Under the pieces are notes generated by a model that worked only from the letters and a program-made list of their open reading frames with translations, was not told the DNA's origin and did no database searches. Shown here one piece after another: positions 58,149 through 64,000 of a DNA stretch of 64,000 bases. Source of the stretch: Tabrizicola_A sp964393035 (GTDB lineage Bacteria > Pseudomonadota > Alphaproteobacteria > Rhodobacterales > Rhodobacteraceae); the NCBI GenBank assembly GCA_964393035.1, contig CAYMRX010000003.1, positions 62,001-126,000 on the forward strand. Direction: 5' to 3'. The translations under genes and the position numbers were made by a program. Each line of letters opens with the position of its first letter. Position 1 is the stretch's first letter.

Positions 58149-59165
58149 ATGGACCCCACCTCGGTCACGTTCCTTCTGGTTTTCCTGATTGCCGTCGCGC
58201 TGTTCTTTGACCTTTTGAACGGCATGCATGATGCGGCGAACTCCATCGCCACCATCGTCTCGACGCGCGTTCTGTCGCCGTTTTACGCCGTACTTTGGGC
58301 TGCCTTCTTCAACTTTGCGGCCTATTTCATCGGCACCCATTTCGGGTTTGAGGCCAAGGTGGCGTCAACCATCGGCAAGGGGTTGATCGCCCCGGAAATG
58401 GTAAACAACGCGGTGATTTTCGGCGCGCTGATGGGGGCGATTGTCTGGAACGTCCTGACATGGCGGCTGGGCATCCCTTCCTCGTCGTCCCATGCGCTGG
58501 TCGGCGGCATCATCGGGGCGGGGGTGGCCAAGGCAGGCTTTGGCGCCATCGTCTGGGGCGGCCTGTCAAAGACGCTGATCGCCATCGTGCTGTCGCCGGT
58601 TACGGGGTTCGTGCTGGGCATCCTTCTGGTCGTGCTGGTCAGCTGGCTTTTTGTGCGCGCCAACCCGGCCCGCACCGACAGCCTGTTCCGCAAGTTGCAA
58701 CTCGTCTCCTCGGCACTTTACTCCATCGGCCACGGTTCAAATGACGCGCAAAAGACCGCCGGGATCATTGCGGTTCTGCTGTTCGCAAATGGCTACTACA
58801 AAGAATTCACCGTGCCGACCTGGGTGGTGCTGAGCTGCTTTAGCGTCATGGGCATCGGCACCATGCTGGGCGGCTGGCGGATCGTGCATACCATGGGATC
58901 GAAGATCACCAAGCTGACGCCGATGCAGGGCGCTTGCGCCGAAACCGCGGGGGCGATCACGCTCTTTGGTGCGACCTATCTGGGGATTCCGGTATCGACC
59001 ACCCACACCATCACCTCGTCCATCGTTGGGGTCGGCTCGGCCCGCCGGGTCCATGCGGTACGCTGGGGGATTGCCGGGCGGATCGTTTGGGCTTGGGTCA
59101 TCACCATCCCGGCTTCGGCGGTGATGGGGGCGGTGTTCTACCTGATCGGCCACCAGTTCATGTAA
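58149..59165 (+). CDS. pitA: PiT-family inorganic phosphate transporter
   Basis: A 338-residue polytopic membrane protein of the PiT family. The duplicated signature is visible in LLNGMHDAANSIATIVSTRVL and SIGHGSNDAQKTAG, with GIPSSSSHALVGGIIGAG and GIPVSTTHTITSSIVGVGS as the paired ST/H loops. It is a low-affinity phosphate (or metal-phosphate):proton symporter and forms an operon with the DUF47 gene. No Pho box was searched computationally. It converges with pncB. Confidence 0.92.
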   Translation: MDPTSVTFLLVFLIAVALFFDLLNGMHDAANSIATIVSTRVLSPFYAVLWAAFFNFAAYFIGTHFGFEAKVASTIGKGLIAPEMVNNAVIFGALMGAIVWNVLTWRLGIPSSSSHALVGGIIGAGVAKAGFGAIVWGGLSKTLIAIVLSPVTGFVLGILLVVLVSWLFVRANPARTDSLFRKLQLVSSALYSIGHGSNDAQKTAGIIAVLLFANGYYKEFTVPTWVVLSCFSVMGIGTMLGGWRIVHTMGSKITKLTPMQGACAETAGAITLFGATYLGIPVSTTHTITSSIVGVGSARRVHAVRWGIAGRIVWAWVITIPASAVMGAVFYLIGHQFM

Positions 59166-59168
59166 GGC

Positions 59169-59203
59169 GGTGCGGGCCAGAGTCTCACCTCTAGACCCGC
59201 ACC
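59169..59203. terminator. hairpin between convergent pit and pncB
   Basis: GGTGCGGG (59169-59176) with CCCGCACC (59196-59203), plus an inner AGAG/CTCT. It overlaps the pncB stop. No T-run follows, so bidirectional termination is only likely. Confidence 0.45.
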
Positions 59204-60483
59204 TCTTGCACCACCTGATCGCCCACGCCGAAGACGCGCTTGTACCGCGCGATTTCTTCGGCCGGCCCCATGGCTTTCGCCGGGTTGTCCGACAGTTTGA
59301 CGGTCGGGCGACCATTGGCCGAAACCGCCTTGCAGACCAGACTGAACGGCGCCAGACCATCGCCCGGCACCAACCCGCGGAAGTCATTGGTCAGCATTGT
59401 GCCCCAGCCGAACGACACTTTCACCCGCCCATGGAATTGGGCGTAAAGCCGTTCAATTTCCTCGACATCCAGCCCATCTGAGAAGATCACCAGCTTCTTC
59501 GTCGGATCCTCGCCGCGCTCTTTCCACCAGCGGATGGCAATTTCCGCTCCCTTGGCCGGTTCGCCGCTGTCAATGCGCATACCTGTCCAAGAGGCCAGCC
59601 AATCCGGGGCGTTTTTCAAGAAGCCTTCGGTGCCAAAGGTATCCGGCAGGATGATGCGCAGATTGCCGTCATGTTCCTCATGCCAGTCCGCCAGCACCTG
59701 ATACGGTGCCTGCGCCAATTCGGCATCTGAATTGGCCAAAGCGGCATAGACCATCGGCAATTCGTGGGCATTGGTGCCAATCGCTTCGATGTCGCGGCGC
59801 ATCGCGATCCGGCAGTTCGAGGTGCCGGTAAACTTGTCGCCCAACCCCTCCTGCATGGCCTGCACGCACCAATCCTGCCACAAAAAGCCGTGCCGCCGCC
59901 GGGTGCCGAAATCGGCAATCTTCAGGTCCGGAATCGCCCGCAACCGTTCGATCTTTTCCCATATCCGGGTCATGGCGCGGGCATAAAGCACCTGCAATTC
60001 GAACTTGCCCATGCTTTTCAAGACCGCGCGGCTGCGCAGCTCCATCAACACCGCCAGCGCCGGGATTTCCCACAGCATCACCTCGGGCCAACTGCCTTCG
60101 AAGGTCAGCTCAAACTGGCCATCGCGCTTTTCAAGATGATAGGCGGGCAGACGCAGCCCTTCGAACCACTCCATGAAATCGGGGCGGAACATCTGGCGCT
60201 TGCCGTAAAAGGTATTGCCGCGCAGCCAAGTGCTTTCCCCCCGCGTCAGCGACAAGGACCGCACATGGTCAAGCTGTTCGCGCAACTCACCTTCGTCGAT
60301 CAGATCGGCAAGCCGCACCTTGTTGCTGCGATTGATCAGGCTGAATTCAACATTGGTTTCCGGCTTGTTGCGGAAAATCGACTGGCACATCAGCAGCTTG
60401 TAAAAGTCGGTATCAATCAGCGACCGGACGATCGGGTCGATCTTCCAGTTGTGGTTATGCACGCGGCTGGCGATATCGACCAT
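59191..60483 (-). CDS. pncB: nicotinate phosphoribosyltransferase
   Basis: A 430-residue type II PRTase that makes nicotinate mononucleotide from nicotinate, PRPP and ATP. Family segments are LIDTDFYKLLMCQSIF, FGTRRRHGFLWQDWC, TSNCRIAMR (phospho-His region of PncB), RIDSGEPAKGAE and FGWGTMLTNDF. It is 54 bases after pncA in the same direction, so nicotinamide released by other enzymes is converted through PncA then PncB back to NAD. Confidence 0.94.
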   Translation of the reverse strand: MVDIASRVHNHNWKIDPIVRSLIDTDFYKLLMCQSIFRNKPETNVEFSLINRSNKVRLADLIDEGELREQLDHVRSLSLTRGESTWLRGNTFYGKRQMFRPDFMEWFEGLRLPAYHLEKRDGQFELTFEGSWPEVMLWEIPALAVLMELRSRAVLKSMGKFELQVLYARAMTRIWEKIERLRAIPDLKIADFGTRRRHGFLWQDWCVQAMQEGLGDKFTGTSNCRIAMRRDIEAIGTNAHELPMVYAALANSDAELAQAPYQVLADWHEEHDGNLRIILPDTFGTEGFLKNAPDWLASWTGMRIDSGEPAKGAEIAIRWWKERGEDPTKKLVIFSDGLDVEEIERLYAQFHGRVKVSFGWGTMLTNDFRGLVPGDGLAPFSLVCKAVSANGRPTVKLSDNPAKAMGPAEEIARYKRVFGVGDQVVQEVRV

Positions 60484-60537
60484 GGCAGAACTCCCTTTCA
60501 GCCCTCTTAGGCCATCAGCGGGGCCGGGGTCAAAGCC

Positions 60538-61146
60538 TTAGGCCGCCCAAATGACACCGGCCGCTTCGGTCTGGGCACGGGCGCGGGCAAGGCTGCCGTC
60601 CAGATCAATGGCCCGGCAGGCGCCTTCAAGAAGCGTGACCTCATAGCCCAGCCCCGCCGCATCCAGCGCCGAAAAGCCGACGCAAAAATCGGTGGCGAGG
60701 CCAACAAGCGTGACCGATTTGATGCCACGTTCGGTCAGATAGCCGTGCAGGCCGGTGGCGGTGGTCTTGTCATTTTCAAAGAAGGCCGAATAGCTGTCGA
60801 TCGCGGCGCGAAACCCTTTGCGGATCACCAGTTGCGCGGGATCGGTGTTCAGATCGGGGTGAAAAGCCGCGCCCATCGTGCCTTCTACGCAATGGGTGGG
60901 CCACAGAACCTGCGGACCATAGGGCATTTCGGTCAGGCTGAAGGGGGCAGCGCCGGGATGGTTGGCGGCGAAAGAAGAATGGTTCGCCGGGTGCCAATCC
61001 TGCGTCAGCACGACGGTCTGGAACTCTGTCATCAACGCGTTGACGCGGGCAATGATCTCATCCCCGCCCACCACGGCCAAAGCGCCACAGGGGCAGAAAT
61101 CATTTTGCACATCGATGACAATCAGGGCTTCATCGGGTCTGCGCAT
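60538..61146 (-). CDS. pncA: nicotinamidase
   Basis: A 202-residue cysteine hydrolase of the PncA group, deamidating nicotinamide to nicotinate. Catalytic Asp is in VIDVQNDFCPCGAL, zinc/iron Asp and His are in TQDWHPANHSSF, and the nucleophile Cys is in GLATDFCVGFSALDAAG. ATG 61146 starts just before the first motif. It lies upstream of pncB in an apparent operon, the NAD salvage pair. Confidence 0.93.
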   Translation of the reverse strand: MRRPDEALIVIDVQNDFCPCGALAVVGGDEIIARVNALMTEFQTVVLTQDWHPANHSSFAANHPGAAPFSLTEMPYGPQVLWPTHCVEGTMGAAFHPDLNTDPAQLVIRKGFRAAIDSYSAFFENDKTTATGLHGYLTERGIKSVTLVGLATDFCVGFSALDAAGLGYEVTLLEGACRAIDLDGSLARARAQTEAAGVIWAA

Positions 61147-61254
61147 CGGGGCCTCCGTTTCAATCGCCCAAGGGGTAAGGGGGGCGGGGGGCCTGGTCAA
61201 GCTGCGGCAGTTGCGCATCTTGCCGGAAAGCCGCGGTTGGCGTAATGCCGTCCC

Positions 61255-62157
61255 ATGCTGACCATCGCCGCGCTTTACCACTTCACCCGCTTTGACGATC
61301 CGGCCGCTCTGCGCGCGCCGCTTTTGGACATATGCCTTGCACAGGGCGTCAAAGGTTCCCTTCTTCTGGCCCGCGAAGGGGTGAACGGCACTATCGCCGG
61401 CCCGCGCGAAGGCATCAATGCCGTGCTGGCGCATCTGCGTGCCCTGCCCGGCTGTGCGGGGCTGGAGCATAAGGAAAGCTGGTCAGAAACCATGCCTTTT
61501 GGCCGCATGAAGGTGAAGCTGAAACGCGAGATCGTCACCATGGGCCAGCCCGATGTGGACCCGACCGCGCGGGTGGGCAGCTATCTGAACCCGGCGGAAT
61601 GGAACGCGCTGATTGCCTCGGACGATGTGGCCCTGATCGACACCCGCAACGATTACGAAGTGGCGATTGGCACCTTCCGCGGCGCGGTTGACCCCGACAT
61701 TCGCACCTTCCGCGACTTTCCGCGCTGGTGGGAAGAAAACCGCGCCAAGTTTCAGGGCAAGCGCATCGCGATGTTCTGCACCGGCGGTATTCGTTGCGAA
61801 AAGTCGACGAATTATCTTCTGGGTCTGGGCGAGAACAAAGTGTTCCACCTGAAGGGCGGCATCCTGAAATATCTGGAAGACATGCCCGCCGAACAGTCCC
61901 TGTGGGATGGCGAATGTTATGTCTTCGATGGCCGGGTGTCGGTCGGTCACGGGCTGGTTCCCGGTGCCTATGACAGTTGCCACGCCTGCCGCCGCCCGCT
62001 GTCGCCCGAGGACAAAGCCCGCCCGGAATATGAGCGCGGCTGCCAGTGCCACCATTGCGCCAGCGAATACACTGACGCCGACCGTGCCCGGTTCCGGGAA
62101 CGCCAGCGCCAGATGGACATGGCCGAAGCGCGCGGCGAACCTCACCTGGGCGCTTAG
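61255..62157 (+). CDS. trhO: tRNA uridine(34) hydroxylase TrhO (rhodanese-fold)
   Basis: A 300-residue protein of the YceA/TrhO family. An N-terminal acylphosphatase-like domain (about 1-90, GSLLLAREGVNGTIAG) is followed by a rhodanese domain with active loop MFCTGGIRCEKSTNYL (Cys in CTGGIRC). A C-terminal segment has CHACRRPL and GCQCHHC, a zinc-like cluster. It makes 5-hydroxyuridine at tRNA position 34 with O2. It is divergent from pncA and ends before repeat copy C. Confidence 0.92.
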   Translation: MLTIAALYHFTRFDDPAALRAPLLDICLAQGVKGSLLLAREGVNGTIAGPREGINAVLAHLRALPGCAGLEHKESWSETMPFGRMKVKLKREIVTMGQPDVDPTARVGSYLNPAEWNALIASDDVALIDTRNDYEVAIGTFRGAVDPDIRTFRDFPRWWEENRAKFQGKRIAMFCTGGIRCEKSTNYLLGLGENKVFHLKGGILKYLEDMPAEQSLWDGECYVFDGRVSVGHGLVPGAYDSCHACRRPLSPEDKARPEYERGCQCHHCASEYTDADRARFRERQRQMDMAEARGEPHLGA

Positions 62158-62173
62158 CCCCATCCTCTCTGCC

Positions 62174-62212
62174 CAAATATCCTGCGGGGGTGCGGGGGTG
62201 CAAAACCCCCGC
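62174..62212. repeat. dispersed intergenic hairpin repeat, copy C
   Basis: caaatatcctgcggggg then GCGGGGGT-gcaaa-ACCCCCGC (62192-62212), between the convergent trhO and hpaD genes. Same layout and orientation relative to its palindrome as copies at 26755 and 31604. It may serve as a bidirectional terminator here. Confidence 0.65.
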
Positions 62213-62220
62213 TCCGCCAG

Positions 62221-63072
62221 TCAGACCGGGAAGATCACATTGGCCTGCCCCGTGCCCGAGGACGGGAAATATTCGCCGATCAACTCACCCTTGCCTTCAT
62301 ATTTGTCCCAGCCCAGCGCGCCGAACAGCATGAAGGTGTCATGCATCGTGCCTTCGCCAGAACAGTGGATGGCATAGTCCGGCAGCATCTTCAGGAAGGT
62401 CGCAATCTCGCCCTTCTGCCACAGCTCCAACACCCGCAGGTCGCATTGGCGGTTGAATTCGCGGCTGATGGTGAAGGTGCCGTTGTTCGCCTCGTAAAGC
62501 TCGTTTTCCCAGATCTTGTGCGACAGCGAGCCAGAGGCGACCAGAAGCACTTTGGCATCGCTGGCCTCCACCGCCTCACGGATGGCTTCGCCCAGCTGGC
62601 GTGACGATTCGAAAGAATGGACCGTGCAATAGGCGGAAACGGAGACGACCTTCAGATCGCCCTCGGGGTTCATGTAATGCATCGGCACCAAGGTGCCGTA
62701 TTCCAGATCCAGCGTCTCTACATGGTGCGACAGGGTATAGACGCCGCGTGCCTGGGCCTTTTCGGCAATCAGATCACCCAAAACGGGATTGCCGGGCAGG
62801 TCATAGGTCAGCCCTTGAATGAACTGCGGAAACTCATGGCTGGTGTAGACGCCCTTGTATCGCGCGTTCGAATTGACATGATAGCCTGCGTTCACCATCC
62901 AATGGGTGTCCAGAACCACAATGGTATCGGCCCCCAGCGCCCGCGCGCGGCGCCCAATTTCACGATGACCTTCAATCGCTTGCGCCCGTGTGCCGAAAAG
63001 CCGGCCCGGACGCTCCGACAAGAGCATCGTCGGCACATGCGTGACCTTGGCGGTCAGAACGATTTCACCCAT
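62221..63072 (-). CDS. hpaD: 3,4-dihydroxyphenylacetate 2,3-dioxygenase
   Basis: A 283-residue class III extradiol dioxygenase, the same length as E. coli HpaD. KVTHVPTM and DTHWMVNAGYH provide the iron His residues, EYGTLVPMHYMNPEGD and VLLVASGSLSHKIWENE follow, and YFPSSGTGQANVIFP closes it. It opens homoprotocatechuate between C2 and C3 using Fe(II). GGAGG 6 bases upstream sets ATG 63072. It is divergent from hpaR and shares an operator with it. The rest of the hpa pathway is not in this window. Confidence 0.93.
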   Translation of the reverse strand: MGEIVLTAKVTHVPTMLLSERPGRLFGTRAQAIEGHREIGRRARALGADTIVVLDTHWMVNAGYHVNSNARYKGVYTSHEFPQFIQGLTYDLPGNPVLGDLIAEKAQARGVYTLSHHVETLDLEYGTLVPMHYMNPEGDLKVVSVSAYCTVHSFESSRQLGEAIREAVEASDAKVLLVASGSLSHKIWENELYEANNGTFTISREFNRQCDLRVLELWQKGEIATFLKMLPDYAIHCSGEGTMHDTFMLFGALGWDKYEGKGELIGEYFPSSGTGQANVIFPV

Positions 63073-63126
63073 GGTATCCTCCCGTTTCACCTGCGCGTTT
63101 CCTGCGTGCCGGCTTGGCGAGACCCT

Positions 63127-63148
63127 ATTGCTTCACATGTTAAGCAAT
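63127..63148. promoter_or_regulatory. HpaR-type operator between hpaD and hpaR
   Basis: ATTGCTT-cacatgtt-AAGCAAT (63127-63148) is a perfect 7-bp inverted repeat in the 145-base divergent region. MarR proteins bind such palindromes, and hpaR is next to it, so autoregulation and control of hpaD are expected. Confidence 0.7.
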
Positions 63149-63217
63149 TTTTCACGCCTGTCAAGCTGCGACCGGACATGCCCTTGTCCGGCAGGCAAAA
63201 ACCGGGCAAGAGGGGAC

Positions 63218-63670
63218 ATGGCCAGCCAAGACACCCCCCTGCGCCGCACAAGGCGGTCCTTGCCCATCGCGCTGTTGCGCGCGCGGGAAACCGTCATGGG
63301 CCCGATCCGCGAAATGCTGTCGCAATCCGACATCAACGAACAGAAATGGCGCGTGCTGCGAGTGCTGGATGAACGCGGACCGACCGAGCTTACTCTGGTC
63401 GCCAAAGAAGCCTGTCTCTTGCTGCCCAGCCTGACCCGGATCATCCGCGCGATGGAAGATGAAGGACTGGCGACGCGGGCAACCGACCCGGATGATCGCC
63501 GCAAGTCCATCGCCACGATCACCACGGCGGGGCAGGCGCTGATTGTGGCACATATGGCCGAAAGCAACGCCATCTTTGCCAGGCTGGAGCAGGATTTCGG
63601 TCATGACAAGCTGGAGCAACTGCTCGACCTTCTGGACGAGTTGCAGCGGCTGGACCTTTACAAACCCTAA
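63218..63670 (+). CDS. hpaR: homoprotocatechuate regulator HpaR (MarR family)
   Basis: A 150-residue MarR winged-helix regulator. LPIALLRARETVMGPIREML leads into LTLVAKEACLLLPSLTRIIRAMEDEGLATRATDPDDRRK, the helix-turn-helix plus wing. The length and opening RRTRRSLPIALLRARE are typical of HpaR, the repressor of homoprotocatechuate catabolism that is released by the substrate. AGAGGGG before ATG 63218 sets the start; upstream frame to 62990 would run through the operator and is rejected. Confidence 0.88.
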   Translation: MASQDTPLRRTRRSLPIALLRARETVMGPIREMLSQSDINEQKWRVLRVLDERGPTELTLVAKEACLLLPSLTRIIRAMEDEGLATRATDPDDRRKSIATITTAGQALIVAHMAESNAIFARLEQDFGHDKLEQLLDLLDELQRLDLYKP

Positions 63671-63673
63671 GCC

Positions 63674-64000
63674 TTATCTGTCGTGGACCGTCACCAAGGT
63701 CACGCAATCACGGTTGGACAGGCGAAAGCGCGCGAGATGGCTTTGGCCATCCAGCGTCAAAGCCATCTGGCCCGGCTGTAACCCGGTCAGCGTGACCTCG
63801 CGGAAATCGGGGATACGGGAAAGCCGTGACGAAAGCGCCTTGTAAAGCGCCTCTTTGGCCGAAAACACCAGCGTAAAGAAACTGGCAAAGGGCAGCACCT
63901 CGGGGCGCAGACGCGACTCGGCTTCGGAAAAGATCGCGGCCGCAAGCTGCAAGGCGCGGTCGGGGGCGACCAAGGCCTCACAATCCAGACCCAGCGCATC
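63674..64000 (-). CDS. Sfp/EntD-type 4'-phosphopantetheinyl transferase (partial)
   Basis: The last 108 residues of a gene that begins beyond the window. LGLDCEAL holds the Mg-binding Asp and Glu of the GxDxE motif, and FFTLVFSAKEALYKAL is the WxxKE-type motif, here FSAKE. The protein would activate carrier proteins by adding phosphopantetheine from CoA, for a siderophore, polyketide or lysine pathway; which one is unknown. It converges with hpaR 3 bases away. Confidence 0.82.
   Translation of the reverse strand, partial: DALGLDCEALVAPDRALQLAAAIFSEAESRLRPEVLPFASFFTLVFSAKEALYKALSSRLSRIPDFREVTLTGLQPGQMALTLDGQSHLARFRLSNRDCVTLVTVHDR

Noticed and set aside
1..64000. tRNA or rRNA genes, insertion sequences, phage genes, CRISPR arrays, toxin-antitoxin pairs
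   Set aside because: I looked for typical motifs, terminal repeats and regularly spaced direct repeats by eye and found none. A tRNAscan or CRISPR finder run was not possible.

Overview
The window reads as one contiguous stretch of chromosome from a GC-rich alphaproteobacterium, most probably a member of the Rhodobacteraceae (Rhodobacter, Gemmobacter or Tabrizicola-like). The reasons are the strong G/C bias at third codon positions, the neighbourhood ftsK-lolA, a serB/serC-serA block with a serC-type leader hairpin, DUF2783 beside a homogentisate gene set, and short palindromic repeats of the kind common in this family. This placement is inference from gene content and style, not a database match. 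I saw no rRNA, tRNA, insertion sequence, prophage or CRISPR array. Coding density is high and most genes are housekeeping or catabolic.

Layout. Bases 1-7450 are a cell-surface polysaccharide block: a CpsD/ExoP-like ATPase, a Wzz-like chain-length protein, an ExoY-like sugar transferase, a small two-helix membrane protein, a Wzx-like flippase and two glycosyltransferases. Bases 7431-13949 hold an SGNH esterase, a thioredoxin-TPR chaperone, a Lon-substrate-domain protein, a Trm112 protein, a UbiH-type hydroxylase, an amidase and a DapC-like aminotransferase. Bases 13953-19805 carry ftsK, lolA, an SLT lipoprotein, hspQ and an orphan STAS/RsbW-like pair. Bases 20050-27602 hold a gamma-glutamyltransferase, fRMsr, a tandem GFA protein, the serine pathway genes serB, serC and serA, and a PP1-like phosphatase.

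Bases 27612-36546 form a homogentisate (tyrosine/phenylacetate) module. On the minus strand lie hmgA, fahA, an atypical MBL-fold protein, an MhpA-like FAD monooxygenase and DUF2783, with an MFS transporter upstream. On the plus strand lie a MarR regulator, maiA and a thiolase. Together they take homogentisate through maleylacetoacetate and fumarylacetoacetate to fumarate and acetoacetate, and the thiolase could then cleave acetoacetyl-CoA. A near-consensus promoter for hmgA is embedded in two palindromes. Bases 36549-46751 hold pbpC, a giant alpha-2-macroglobulin and a hybrid histidine kinase. Bases 46758-54502 hold yaaA, recQ with two HRDC domains, YggT, a thioesterase, a UMF1-type MFS protein, mepA, a phytase-like esterase and a queuosine-precursor transporter. 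Bases 54503-64000 hold a structured leader and arfB, a PLP-lyase/kinase pair, a DUF47-PiT phosphate transporter pair, pncA/pncB, trhO, hpaD/hpaR and the end of an Sfp/EntD-type phosphopantetheinyl transferase.

The most unusual signals are in RNA rather than protein. The first is a 190-base leader before arfB with a 14-nt Shine-Dalgarno sequence, an 18-codon ORF, a downstream mimic of the 16S anti-SD and a 12-bp terminator. The second is a preQ1-I-like H-type pseudoknot that would mask the ribosome site of the YhhQ transporter. The third is an inverted REP pair between serC and serA, together with a three-copy intergenic hairpin family.
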